From NCBI RefSeq assembly GCF_019039055.1, contig NZ_JAHOPB010000001.1, positions 1,302,001-1,366,000 of the forward strand: a stretch of 64,000 nt of DNA. The letters run 5' to 3'. The notes beneath the pieces are model-generated. The model saw nothing but the letters and a program-made list of their open reading frames with translations, had not been told where the DNA came from and searched no databases. This document shows, piece by piece, positions 33,827 through 42,561 of the stretch (position 1 is the stretch's first letter; each line of letters opens with the position of its first letter). The stretch comes from Reyranella humidisoli. Lineage in GTDB: Bacteria; Pseudomonadota; Alphaproteobacteria; Reyranellales; Reyranellaceae. The position numbers were made by a program, and so were the translations under genes.

Positions 33827-34546
33827 ATGTCCAAGGTCCCCGCCAATCTGAAGGTCTGCATTTTCGATGTATTCGGCACCGTCGTCGACTGGCGCGGCAG
33901 CCTGATCGCCGACCTGCCCGCGCTCGGCAGGAAATACGGAATCGAGACCGACTGGACGAGCTTCGCCGACGACTGGCGCGGCCTCTACCAGCCGCAGATG
34001 GGCCGGGTGCGCAAGGGCGAGCTGCCGTGGACGCGCATCGACGACCTGCACAAGGAAGCCTTCGAGATGCTGCTGCAGAAGCGCGGCCTCAAGCATCCGG
34101 GCGAGGAAGGCGCGTGGGAGTTCACGCACCTCTGGCACAAGCTGCGCCCCTGGCCCGATTCGGTCGAGGGCATCGGCATGATGAAGAAGAAGTACGTCGT
34201 GGCCACGCTCAGCAACGGCAACGTCGCGCTGCTGATCAATATGGCGAAGAACGGCGGCATCCCGTGGGATCATTGCTTCTCGGGCGAGACCTTCCATCAC
34301 TACAAGCCCGACCCCGAGGCCTATCTCGGCGTGGTCGACAGCATGTATCTCAAGCCCGAGCAGGTCATGCTGGTCGCGGCGCACAACAACGATCTCGCGG
34401 CGGCGCAGAAGTGCGGCCTGTCGACCGGCTTCGTGCTGCGCCCCGGCGAACACGGCCCCGGCCAGACCCGCGACCTCAAGGCCGAGGGCGACTGGAACGC
34501 CGTTGGCACCTCGATGATCGATCTCGCGAAGAAGCTTGGGTGCTGA
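33827..34546 (+). CDS. HAD superfamily 2-haloacid dehalogenase-like hydrolase (type II)
   Basis: A 239-residue HAD protein with catalytic nucleophile D14 in FDVFGTVVDWR, motif II TLSNGN, motif III lysine in HYKPDPEAY and motif IV AAHNND. The DVFGTVVDWR form is that of haloacid dehalogenase type II. A halogenated substrate is likely by family but not proved. Confidence 0.87.
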   Translation: MSKVPANLKVCIFDVFGTVVDWRGSLIADLPALGRKYGIETDWTSFADDWRGLYQPQMGRVRKGELPWTRIDDLHKEAFEMLLQKRGLKHPGEEGAWEFTHLWHKLRPWPDSVEGIGMMKKKYVVATLSNGNVALLINMAKNGGIPWDHCFSGETFHHYKPDPEAYLGVVDSMYLKPEQVMLVAAHNNDLAAAQKCGLSTGFVLRPGEHGPGQTRDLKAEGDWNAVGTSMIDLAKKLGC

Positions 34547-34558
34547 TTCTGCTGAATA

Positions 34559-34655
34559 AGGATCCTTCGCTTCGCTCAGGATGACACCGATTTTTGGATC
34601 GGCGCACTGCGCCAATCCCAGCAATAGTGTCATCCCGAACGAATTGAGGGATCCT
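34559..34655. repeat. Palindromic repeat, family A, copy 3
   Basis: Inverted 29-base arms at 34559-34587 and 34627-34655 lie between convergent genes. Arm order matches copy 2. A smaller palindrome (TGGATCGGCGCACTGCGCCAATCCA region, 34595-34619) sits in the loop. Confidence 0.85.
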
Positions 34656-34663
34656 TAGCTCTC

Positions 34664-36259
34664 TTACACCCCGATCGTCGTCAGATCCTGGAACCAGTGC
34701 TGGGCCTGGATGTAGGACTTGATCTTGGGTGACAGCGCGTGCGGGTTGGTGTCGTGGACGACCCAGATCAGCACGGCGTCGTCGACCACCTTCTCGTGCA
34801 CCCTGGCCATGATGGCGTCCTGCCTGGCCGGATCGAACTGCTGGAGCGCCTCGTCGATCAGCTTGTCGACCTCGGGGCTGGCATAGTTGCTCCAGTTCAC
34901 GCCGACGGGCGCACCCTGGTTGGACGCGAAGAAGCGCGTGAAGGCGTAGAGCGGATCCGACGTCACGTAGGCGATGTTGTTGGCAGTGACGTCCTTGTTC
35001 ATCTCGGCCTTGGCGCCGGCGCGCCACGCGGTGTAGAGCGCCTCGAGCTCGACGACCTTGAATTCGAGGTCGATGTAGACGTCCTTGAACATCTGCTGGA
35101 TGGCCTCGTTCATCGGCAGAGACAGCATCTGGCCGCTGCCGCCCGAGGCGACCACGAATTTGGTCTTGAGCGGCTGGGCTTTGCTGAAGCCGGCGGCGCT
35201 CATCAGCATGCGCGCCTCGTCCGGTGCGAACTTGATCTCGAAGTTCGGCTTGCCGAACCACGGGCTCGACTTGTCGACCTGGCCGAATGCCGGCGTGGCG
35301 AGGCCGCCCAGCAGCTGCACGATGGCGGTACGGTCGATCGCGAGGTTGGCGGCCTTGCGCAGGCGGATGTCGGTCCACGGCGAGCCCGGCAGCATCGACG
35401 GGTGATAGTTCCAGACGTGCGGCGTGACGTTCTGCACGATCTTCATGCCGGCCTTGGTCAGGCGGTCGACCGTGTCGGGCGTCGGCGTCTCGATCAGATC
35501 GACGGAACCTGAGAGAAGGGCGGCCGTGCGCGTCGCACCCTCGGGTGCGACCACGAGGATCATGCGGTCGGCCTTGGGGATGCGCTTGGGGTTCCAGTAC
35601 GCCTCGTTCTTGACCAGTTCGGCGCGCTCGCGCGGCACCAGGCGGGCGAGCTTGAACGGGCCGGTGCCCGACGGCTCGGAGGCGAACTTGTTCCAGTCCT
35701 TGCCGAGCTTCTCGAACTGCGCCGGGCTCGAGACCAGGAACCACAGCATCTGGTAGGGAAAGAGCGCGTCGACGACCTTGGTCTTCACCTCGACCGTCAT
35801 GTCGTCGATCTTCTTGTAGCTGGCGACCGACGGCAGGCGCGGCCGCACCTGCGAGGCCTGGCGCTGATCGAACTGCGGCGCCTTGGTATCGAACACCTTG
35901 TCGAAGTTCCAGATTACCGCGTCGGCGTTGAACGCGGACCCGTCATGGAACTTCACGCCGTCGCGCAACTTGAAGGTCCACAGGGTCTTGTCGGCGTCGT
36001 TGACCTTCCACTCGGTGGCGAGGCCCGGGATCAGCTTGCCCGGCCGGTCGGAGATATCCATCTCCCAGGCGACCAGCGGATCGTAGAGCGTGTAGCCGGT
36101 GAACTTGTAGGCACCGGCGCCGCGATCGGGCTGGCCGGTGGTGAGCGGCACGTCGGCCATCGAGATGCCGAAGCGCACGACCTTTTCCTGTGCAAGCGCG
36201 GGGATCGGCAGCGCCGCCAGCGCACTGGCGGCAATGAAGGTACGGCGGGACACGCTCAT
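34664..36259 (-). CDS. Family 5 peptide-type ABC substrate-binding protein with Tat signal
   Basis: A 531-residue periplasmic protein of SBP family 5 (DppA/OppA fold). It begins MSVSRRTFIAASALAALPIP; SRRTFIA is a twin-arginine export motif. Signature regions include KLRDGVKFHDGSAFNADAVI and DIRLRKAANLAIDR. It shares the unusual N-terminal motif ADVPLTTGQPDRG with the protein at 38023-39627. AGGAG precedes ATG 36259. It is third in an operon after the small GatC-like gene and the amidase, and lacks permeases of its own, so it presumably feeds the divergent transporter. Confidence 0.92.
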   Translation of the reverse strand: MSVSRRTFIAASALAALPIPALAQEKVVRFGISMADVPLTTGQPDRGAGAYKFTGYTLYDPLVAWEMDISDRPGKLIPGLATEWKVNDADKTLWTFKLRDGVKFHDGSAFNADAVIWNFDKVFDTKAPQFDQRQASQVRPRLPSVASYKKIDDMTVEVKTKVVDALFPYQMLWFLVSSPAQFEKLGKDWNKFASEPSGTGPFKLARLVPRERAELVKNEAYWNPKRIPKADRMILVVAPEGATRTAALLSGSVDLIETPTPDTVDRLTKAGMKIVQNVTPHVWNYHPSMLPGSPWTDIRLRKAANLAIDRTAIVQLLGGLATPAFGQVDKSSPWFGKPNFEIKFAPDEARMLMSAAGFSKAQPLKTKFVVASGGSGQMLSLPMNEAIQQMFKDVYIDLEFKVVELEALYTAWRAGAKAEMNKDVTANNIAYVTSDPLYAFTRFFASNQGAPVGVNWSNYASPEVDKLIDEALQQFDPARQDAIMARVHEKVVDDAVLIWVVHDTNPHALSPKIKSYIQAQHWFQDLTTIGV

Positions 36260-36272
36260 TTCGGGACTCCTG

Positions 36273-37670
36273 TCAGAGTTTCGGTCGGTGCGAGCGCCAC
36301 GGCGTGGCGCGTTCGTAGGCGGATCCGGCGGCGATGACGCTGGCTTCGTCGAAGGCACGGCCGGCAAGCTGGAAGGCGAGCGGCATGCCGTCGGCGCCGA
36401 AACCGCAGCACACCGCGGCGGCGGGCTGGCCGGTGACGTTGAACGGCATGCTGAGCGAGGGCTTGCCGAGGAAGTGGAAGATCGGCGCCGGCTCCTCGAA
36501 GATTTCCGGCGGGCCCCACTGGTTGGCCGTCATCACGAGGTCGTAGCCGCGCATCGCCTCGCGCGTGTCCTGCTGCAGCTTGCGGCGGAAGCGCAGCGCC
36601 GAGATGTACTGCTCGGCCGACAGGAAGGCGCCGAGCTGGAAGCGCCGCCGCGTCGTGTAGCCGAACTTCTCCGGCCGCTCGATCACGTCACGGCGATGGA
36701 TGGCATGCGCCTCGGTGGTGATGATGACGCGGCCGCAGATGTGATAGTCGCGGATATCGGGGAAGACCACCTCCTCGACCGTGGCGCCGAGGTCGCGCAT
36801 CACGCGCACGGCCTCTTCCATGCCCTTGGCCATGTCTTCCGACAGCTTGCCGTCCGGGCCTTCGTACCAGCTGCGGGCCAGGGCGATGCGCATGCCCTTG
36901 ATCGGGCGCTGCGCCGCGGCGCCGTAGTCGACCTTCGCGGTGCGCGCGGAGGCCTGGTCGTTGGGATCGTGGCCGGCCAGCACGTCGAGCATCAGCGCGC
37001 AGTCCTCGGTCGTCCAGGCCATGGGCCCGGCGGTGTCGAGGCTGAAGGAGAGCGGGAAGACGCCGCAGCGACTCACAAGCCCATAGGTCGGCTTGATGCC
37101 GGCGATGGCGCAGTAGCCTGCCGGGTTGCGGATCGAGCCGCCGGTGTCTGATCCCATCGCGCCCATGCAGAGCGCCGCCGCGACGGCCGCGCCCGAGCCG
37201 CTCGAGGAGCCGCCGGGCTGGAACTCGATGTTCCACGGGTTGCGCACGGGCGGAAACGGCTGGTCCGGCGTCATCGCGCCGTTGGCGAACTCGTGGGTGC
37301 CGAGTTTGCCCAGGATCACGGCGCCGCCGGCCTTCAGGCGCCGCACGGTCTCCGCATCGATCGCCGGCACATAGTCGATCCTGAGATGCGAGTGGCCGGT
37401 CGTCTTGATGCCGGCCGTCTCGTAGATGTCCTTCAGGCCGATCGGGATGCCGTGCATCGGCCCGCGCCGCAGGCCGCCGCTCATCTCCATGTCGGCCTGG
37501 CGCGCGGCATTGAGCGCGATGTCCGCCGTCACGGTGACGTAGCTCGAGAGGTTGCGATCGACGGTGGCGATGCGCGCGAGGAAGGCCTCGGTGAGCCTGG
37601 TGGAAGTGAGATCGCCGCGTGCCATCAGGCGACCTGCCTCGGCAATACGGAGCGTCGTGAGATCGGTCAT
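36273..37670 (-). CDS. Amidase signature family enzyme
   Basis: A 465-residue amidohydrolase of the amidase signature family with the Ser-cisSer-Lys triad: K80 in GIPIGLKDIYE, cis-S155 in PGGSSSGSG and nucleophile S179 in GSDTGGSIRNPAG. It resembles GatA/AtzE-type enzymes. The cytoplasmic location (no signal) and the flanking binding proteins suggest that it releases ammonia from an imported amide. A small 64-residue gene lies 9 bases upstream and may encode its partner. Confidence 0.93.
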   Translation of the reverse strand: MTDLTTLRIAEAGRLMARGDLTSTRLTEAFLARIATVDRNLSSYVTVTADIALNAARQADMEMSGGLRRGPMHGIPIGLKDIYETAGIKTTGHSHLRIDYVPAIDAETVRRLKAGGAVILGKLGTHEFANGAMTPDQPFPPVRNPWNIEFQPGGSSSGSGAAVAAALCMGAMGSDTGGSIRNPAGYCAIAGIKPTYGLVSRCGVFPLSFSLDTAGPMAWTTEDCALMLDVLAGHDPNDQASARTAKVDYGAAAQRPIKGMRIALARSWYEGPDGKLSEDMAKGMEEAVRVMRDLGATVEEVVFPDIRDYHICGRVIITTEAHAIHRRDVIERPEKFGYTTRRRFQLGAFLSAEQYISALRFRRKLQQDTREAMRGYDLVMTANQWGPPEIFEEPAPIFHFLGKPSLSMPFNVTGQPAAAVCCGFGADGMPLAFQLAGRAFDEASVIAAGSAYERATPWRSHRPKL

Positions 37671-37679
37671 GGGACCCTC

Positions 37680-37874
37680 CTACTCGTCGGCCCGGAAGAT
37701 CTGCGGCGGCTCGGCTGCCCAGGCCCAGCGCTGGGGGATGCGATCCATCAGGCCGAGCAGCCCGACATAGCCCTTGTGCAGATGCCCGATGTCTTCCTCG
37801 GTCAGGGTGAGACCGGTCAGCGCGGCGCGTGCCCGAAACTCCTCGAGCGTTGGCGCCTTGATCGACGATGTCAT
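37680..37874 (-). CDS. Small GatC/AtzG-like protein, likely amidase partner
   Basis: A 64-residue protein (MTSSIKAPTLEEFRARAALT...RIPQRWAWAAEPPQIFRADE) starting at 37874 with GGAGG 7 bases upstream. It is predicted to be helical, soluble and acidic. Size and position directly before an amidase recall GatC with GatA and AtzG with AtzE, where the small chain wraps the amidase; no diagnostic motif is visible, so the call is by context. It is the first gene after a sigma-54 type promoter. Confidence 0.6.
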   Translation of the reverse strand: MTSSIKAPTLEEFRARAALTGLTLTEEDIGHLHKGYVGLLGLMDRIPQRWAWAAEPPQIFRADE

Positions 37875-37898
37875 GAGAATCCTCCGCCCGGCCGAACA

Positions 37899-37913
37899 TG
37901 CAATCGACATGCC
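37899..37913 (-). promoter_or_regulatory. Sigma-54 (RpoN) type promoter of the amidase operon
   Basis: On the minus strand GGCATG-TCGA-TTGCA gives GG (37913-37912) and GC (37901-37900) separated by exactly 10 bases, matching the -24/-12 consensus. Expected transcription starts near 37888, just before the GGAGG of the small gene. Confidence 0.65.
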
Positions 37914-37940
37914 GCGTGATTCGCGGTGGCCGGCATCGCG

Positions 37941-37957
37941 TTGGCTTGGCGCTTGCA
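37941..37957 (+). promoter_or_regulatory. Sigma-54 (RpoN) type promoter of the ABC importer operon
   Basis: TTGGCTTGGCGCTTGCA has GG (37943-37944) and GC (37955-37956) with a 10-base spacer and TTGGC and TTGCA boxes, a near-consensus -24/-12 element. Expected start near 37968, leaving a leader of about 55 bases to the ATG at 38023, with AGGAG just upstream of it. Confidence 0.65.
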
Positions 37958-38022
37958 TGATGGAAGGCGCGAGCGTCTCCCGGTGGGGTTGTCGACGCGA
38001 TCGCCGAACTCAGGAGCGATGA

Positions 38023-39627
38023 ATGTTCAAAGGCCTTCGTATCGCCGTTGCCGGCTTCGGCGTTCTCGCAGCGACCGCGTTGCCTGCCTTCGCACAAGGC
38101 ACTCTGCGCATCGGCATGACAGCCGCCGACATTCCCCTGACCACAGGGCAGCCCGACCAGGGCTTCGAGGGTTTCCGCTTCGCCGGCTATACGATCTATG
38201 ACGCACTCGTGAACTGGGACCTGTCGAAGGCCGACACGATCGCCGACATCCGCCCGGGTCTTGCGCTGTCCTGGGCGCCGGTCGAGGGCGAGCCGACCAA
38301 GTGGGTCTTCAAGCTGCGCGAGGGCGTGAAGTTCCACGACGGATCGGACTTCGACGCCGATGCGGTGATCTGGAACCTCGACAAGGTCCTGAACGACAAG
38401 TCGCCCCAGTTCGACAGCAAGCAGCTCGCCCAGGTGCGCGCGCGCATCCCGACGCTGGTCGGCTACAAGAAGATCGACAAGAACACGGTCGAGCTCACCA
38501 CCCGGATCGTGAACTCGCTGTTCCCGTACGACATGTCCTACGTCTTCTATTCCAGCCCGGCGAACTGGGAGAAGCAGGGCAAGGACTGGAACAAGGTCGC
38601 GCTGAACCCGTCGGGCACCGGCCCGTTCAAGGTCGACCGCGTCGTGCCGCGCGAGCGCCTGGAACTCTCGCGCAACGCCGAATACTGGGAAAAGGCGCGC
38701 GTGCCGAAGGTCGACAAGGTGATCCTGTTCCCGATGCCGGAGGCCGCGACCCGCACGGCCGCCCTCCTGGCGGGCCAGGTCGACTGGATCGAAGTGCCGG
38801 CGCCCGACGCCATCCCGCGCCTCAAGCAGGGTGGCATGACCATCGTCACCAACAAGTATCCGCACAACTGGGCCTATCAGCCCAGCATGGTCGAGGGCTC
38901 GCCGTGGACCGACATCCGGGTGCGCAAGGCGGCCAACCTCGCGATCGATCGCGCCGGAATCAACAAGCTGCTGGGCGGCCTGATGATCGAGTCCAAGGGC
39001 CATGTCTATCCGGGCCATCCGTGGTTCGGCTCGCCCTCCTTCGACATCAAGTACGATCCGGCGGCGGCCAAGAAGCTGCTGGCTGAAGCGGGCTACAGCG
39101 CGACCAAAAAGCCGAAGATCAAGATCGCGATCTCGACCTCGGGTTCGGGCCAGATGCTGCCGTTGCCGATGAACGAATACGTGCAGGAGAACCTGAACGC
39201 CGTGGGCTTCGACGCGACATTCGAGGTCATGGAATGGAATGCGCTGGTGACCTTCGCTTTCCAGCCGGTGACGGGCGACAACGCCAAGAAGGCCGGCGTG
39301 AACGGCATCAACATCAGCCGCGCCACGGTCGATCCCTACTCGGCTTTCACGCGCCTGATGAACAGCAACTTCGTGCCGCCGGTTGGCGCCAACTGGGGCG
39401 TGCTGAAGGACGAGAAGCTCGATGCCATGATCAACAAGGCGCACACCAGCTTCGACAAGGCCGAGCAGACCAAGGCCCTGTCCGAGGTCCACACCTACAT
39501 CGTCGACCAGTCCTACTGGGTCTGGATCGCGCACGACCTCAACCCGCGTGCGATGAGCCCCAAGGTGAAGGGCTTCGTGCAGGCGCAGAGCTGGTTCCAG
39601 GACCTGACGCCGGTCGAAATCAAGTAG
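38023..39627 (+). CDS. Family 5 peptide-type ABC substrate-binding protein with Sec signal
   Basis: A 534-residue DppA/OppA-fold protein with a Sec signal peptide (MFKGLRIAVAGFGVLAATAL...AFAQ). It aligns throughout with the product of 34664-36259: ADIPLTTGQPDQG, KLREGVKFHDGSDFDADAVI, GTGPFKVDRVVPRER, DIRVRKAANLAIDR and QSWFQDLTP near the C-terminus. It heads a complete importer operon. The ligand is probably a small peptide or amide. Confidence 0.93.
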   Translation: MFKGLRIAVAGFGVLAATALPAFAQGTLRIGMTAADIPLTTGQPDQGFEGFRFAGYTIYDALVNWDLSKADTIADIRPGLALSWAPVEGEPTKWVFKLREGVKFHDGSDFDADAVIWNLDKVLNDKSPQFDSKQLAQVRARIPTLVGYKKIDKNTVELTTRIVNSLFPYDMSYVFYSSPANWEKQGKDWNKVALNPSGTGPFKVDRVVPRERLELSRNAEYWEKARVPKVDKVILFPMPEAATRTAALLAGQVDWIEVPAPDAIPRLKQGGMTIVTNKYPHNWAYQPSMVEGSPWTDIRVRKAANLAIDRAGINKLLGGLMIESKGHVYPGHPWFGSPSFDIKYDPAAAKKLLAEAGYSATKKPKIKIAISTSGSGQMLPLPMNEYVQENLNAVGFDATFEVMEWNALVTFAFQPVTGDNAKKAGVNGINISRATVDPYSAFTRLMNSNFVPPVGANWGVLKDEKLDAMINKAHTSFDKAEQTKALSEVHTYIVDQSYWVWIAHDLNPRAMSPKVKGFVQAQSWFQDLTPVEIK

Positions 39628-39658
39628 CGCAACACGCATCAAAGAGAGGCGGGCCGCA

Positions 39659-40612
39659 ATGCTCCTCTACGCCCTACGCCGCCTGATCTACCTCGTCCCT
39701 GTCGCCTTCGGCGTGTCACTGCTCGTCTTCGCGCTGGTGCACCTGGCGCCGGGCGATCCGATCTCCGCGATCGTGCCGCCGGATGCGCCCAAGGAAGTGG
39801 TCGACAAGCTCAAGGAGTATTACGGCTTCGACAAGCCGCTGCCGGTGCAATACCTGCGCTGGCTCGGCGTGACGCTGACCGGCGACCTCGGCACCTCGAT
39901 CGGGACCGGCCGGTCGGTCGCGGCCGAGGTCGGCAGCGCCTTCGGCAACACGATCATCCTGGCGATCGCCGCCACGCTGTTCGCCTTCACGCTGGCCGTG
40001 ATCCTGGGGACCGCGGCGGCCTATGCGAAGTCGCGCATCGTCGACCGGCTGGTGACGCTGATCTCGCTGATCGGCGTCAGCGTGCCCCACTTCTGGCTGG
40101 CCATCGTGCTGGTCATCATCTTCGCGGTGGAACTGGGCGTGCTGCCGCCCATGGGCATCGGGCCGGAAAACTCCACCGGCTGGACGTTCGACCGGGCGCA
40201 CCTCGCGCACATGGTGCTGCCGACCATCGCACTCTCCGTGATCCCGCTCGGCGTCGTCACCCGCACGGTGCGATCGACCGTGAAGGAAACGCTCAGCATG
40301 GAGTTCGTGACGGCGCTGCAGGCCAAGGGCATGCGGGACAGCCGGATCCTGCTCCATGTGCTGAAGAACGCCGCGCCGACCTGCCTCGCCGTGATGGGCC
40401 TGCAGGCCGGCAACCTGATCGGCGGTTCCATCCTGATCGAGACGGTGTTCGCCTGGCCAGGTACCGGCTTCCTGCTGAACAGCGCCATCTTCCGCCGCGA
40501 CCTGCCGATCCTGCAGGGCACGACCCTCGTGCTCGCCGGCTTCTTCATGTTGCTCAACCTGACCGTGGACATCATCCAGACCATGGTCGATCCGCGCATC
40601 AAGCGAGGCTGA
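39659..40612 (+). CDS. ABC transporter permease, DppB/OppB type
   Basis: A 317-residue permease with N-terminal motif YALRRLIYLVPVAFGVSLLVFALVHLAPGDP, six helices and the EAA loop FVTALQAKGMRDSRILLHVLKN. It is the first transmembrane subunit of the importer and is followed by the DppC-type gene after 4 bases. Confidence 0.95.
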   Translation: MLLYALRRLIYLVPVAFGVSLLVFALVHLAPGDPISAIVPPDAPKEVVDKLKEYYGFDKPLPVQYLRWLGVTLTGDLGTSIGTGRSVAAEVGSAFGNTIILAIAATLFAFTLAVILGTAAAYAKSRIVDRLVTLISLIGVSVPHFWLAIVLVIIFAVELGVLPPMGIGPENSTGWTFDRAHLAHMVLPTIALSVIPLGVVTRTVRSTVKETLSMEFVTALQAKGMRDSRILLHVLKNAAPTCLAVMGLQAGNLIGGSILIETVFAWPGTGFLLNSAIFRRDLPILQGTTLVLAGFFMLLNLTVDIIQTMVDPRIKRG

Positions 40613-40616
40613 ACCC

Positions 40617-41525
40617 ATGGCCCTGCAAAGTCCCTCGCTCGACGTCGGCGGCGCCGTCCTGATGGCGCCGAAGCCCACCGCCGGTGGTCGCGGCTACTGG
40701 CAATCGGTCGGGCGGCGCCTGCGCCGCGACCCGGTCACGCTGATCTGCGCGGCGATCCTGATCCTGCTGGTGCTGGCCTCGATCGCCGCGCCCTACCTCT
40801 ATCTCGCAGACCCCTACAAGACGTCGATGATCCGCCGTCTCTATCCGCTCGGCTCGCCCAATCACTGGCTGGGCACCGACGAGCTGGGACGCGACATGTT
40901 CGCCCGCCTGATCTATGGCGGCCGCCTGTCGCTGTTCATGGGCGTGACACCGGTCGTCTTTGCGCTGCTGATCGGTGGCTCGCTGGGCATCCTGGCAGGC
41001 TTCGTCGGCGGCAAGACCAACATGGCGATCATGCGCATCATGGACGTGTTCTATGCCTTCCCGTCGGTGCTGCTGGCGATCTCGCTGTCGGGCGCACTGG
41101 GCGCCGGCACCGAGAACACGCTGCTGTCGCTTACCCTCGTGTTCATTCCGCCGATCTGCCGCGTCTCGGAGAGTGTCACCACCCAGGTGCGCGGCTTCGA
41201 CTTCGTCGACGCGGCCAAGGCCAGCGGTGCCTCGGCCTTCACCATCGTGCGCGTCCATGTGCTGGGCAACGTGCTGGGACCGATCCTGGTCTATGCGACC
41301 TCGCTGATCAGCGTGGCGATCATCCTGGCCGCAGGCCTGAGCTTCCTCGGTCTCGGCGTCAAGCCGCCGGAGCCGGAATGGGGCCTGATGCTGAATACGC
41401 TGCGGCAGGCGATCTACGTCAACCCGGTCCTCGCGGCCCTGCCGGGCGTGATGATCTTCATCACCTCGATCTGCTTCAACCTGATGAGCGATGGCCTGCG
41501 GGCGGCCATGGATGTGAAGGCCTGA
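40617..41525 (+). CDS. ABC transporter permease, DppC/OppC type
   Basis: A 302-residue permease with the DppC motifs NHWLGTDELGRDMFARLIYGGRLSL, GFVGGKTNMAIMRIMDVFYAFPSVLLAI and the EAA loop FVDAAKASGASAFTIVRVHVL. It pairs with the preceding permease; the ATPase gene starts one base after its stop. Confidence 0.95.
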   Translation: MALQSPSLDVGGAVLMAPKPTAGGRGYWQSVGRRLRRDPVTLICAAILILLVLASIAAPYLYLADPYKTSMIRRLYPLGSPNHWLGTDELGRDMFARLIYGGRLSLFMGVTPVVFALLIGGSLGILAGFVGGKTNMAIMRIMDVFYAFPSVLLAISLSGALGAGTENTLLSLTLVFIPPICRVSESVTTQVRGFDFVDAAKASGASAFTIVRVHVLGNVLGPILVYATSLISVAIILAAGLSFLGLGVKPPEPEWGLMLNTLRQAIYVNPVLAALPGVMIFITSICFNLMSDGLRAAMDVKA

Positions 41526-41526
41526 C

Positions 41527-42561
41527 ATGGACACGCTGCTTCCCATCCAGGACCGCGGCGGCCCCGCCCAGCCGCTGCTGCTCGCCACCGGCCTGCGCAA
41601 GCACTTCCCCGTCGCGGGCGGCCTGCTCGGCCGCACGACCAAGGTCGTGCGTGCCGTCGACGATCTCACCCTGTCGGTTGCCAAGGGCGAGACTCTGGGT
41701 GTCGTGGGCGAGTCGGGCTGCGGCAAGTCGACGGTGGCGCGGCTCCTCATCCGCCTCATCAAGCCGGACAAGGGCACGATGGTGCTCGACGGCGATCCGG
41801 TCGACGAGCCGCACGGCATCACCGTGAACGAACTGCGCCGCCAGGTGCAGATGGTGTTCCAGGATTCCTACGCCTCGCTCAACCCGCGCCTCACCATCGC
41901 CGAGACTCTGGCCTTTGCACCGCGCGCCCACGGCCTGCCCGCGGCCGAAGCGCGCGAGCGCGTGCGCGACCTTCTAAGCAAGGTGGGCCTCGATCCGGCA
42001 AACTACGCCACGCGCTATCCGCACGAATTGTCGGGCGGCCAGCGCCAGAGGGTGAACATCGCGCGTGCCCTCGCGCTCCGGCCGCGCCTGATCATCCTCG
42101 ACGAGGCGGTATCGGCGCTCGACAAGTCGGTCGAGGCGCAGGTGTTGAACATGCTGGTCGACCTCAAGACCGAGCTCGACCTCACCTACGTTTTCATCAG
42201 CCACGATCTCAACGTCGTGCAGTATCTCAGCGACCGCGTGCTGGTCATGTATCTCGGCAAGATCGTCGAACTGGGTCCGGTCGAGGCGATCTACGGCAAT
42301 CCGCAGCATCCCTACACACGCGCGCTCCTTTCGGCGCGGCCATCGATGGACCCGCGCAAGCGGACCCACGAGGCGCCCATCCAGGGCGATCCGCCCAATC
42401 CGATCGATCCACCCTCGGGTTGCCGCTTCCGCACGCGCTGCCCCTTCGCCGAAGACGTCTGTGCCCGCCTGGAACCACCGCTGGCCGATGCCGGCGCCCA
42501 GGCCGTGGCCTGCCACATGCGCGTGCCCGGTTCGGGACATTCCAAGGCGGTGGCCGCATGA
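41527..42561 (+). CDS. ABC transporter ATP-binding protein, DppF/OppF type
   Basis: A 344-residue ATPase with Walker A GESGCGKST, signature LSGGQRQRVNIARA, Walker B LIILDEAVSALD and H-loop SHDL. The C-terminal oligopeptide/dipeptide domain (HPYTRALLSA, then a four-cysteine motif CRFRTRCPFAEDVC...C) may bind an Fe-S cluster as in Dpp/Opp ATPases. Its stop overlaps the next start (ATGA). Confidence 0.95.
   Translation: MDTLLPIQDRGGPAQPLLLATGLRKHFPVAGGLLGRTTKVVRAVDDLTLSVAKGETLGVVGESGCGKSTVARLLIRLIKPDKGTMVLDGDPVDEPHGITVNELRRQVQMVFQDSYASLNPRLTIAETLAFAPRAHGLPAAEARERVRDLLSKVGLDPANYATRYPHELSGGQRQRVNIARALALRPRLIILDEAVSALDKSVEAQVLNMLVDLKTELDLTYVFISHDLNVVQYLSDRVLVMYLGKIVELGPVEAIYGNPQHPYTRALLSARPSMDPRKRTHEAPIQGDPPNPIDPPSGCRFRTRCPFAEDVCARLEPPLADAGAQAVACHMRVPGSGHSKAVAA

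Noticed and set aside
36688..39642. A 984-codon open frame on the minus strand across the amidase and binding-protein region
   Set aside because: It is antisense to the well-supported binding protein at 38023-39627 and out of frame with the amidase. Its composition (many Arg, Asp, Gly, His) is typical of shadow frames in GC-rich coding DNA.
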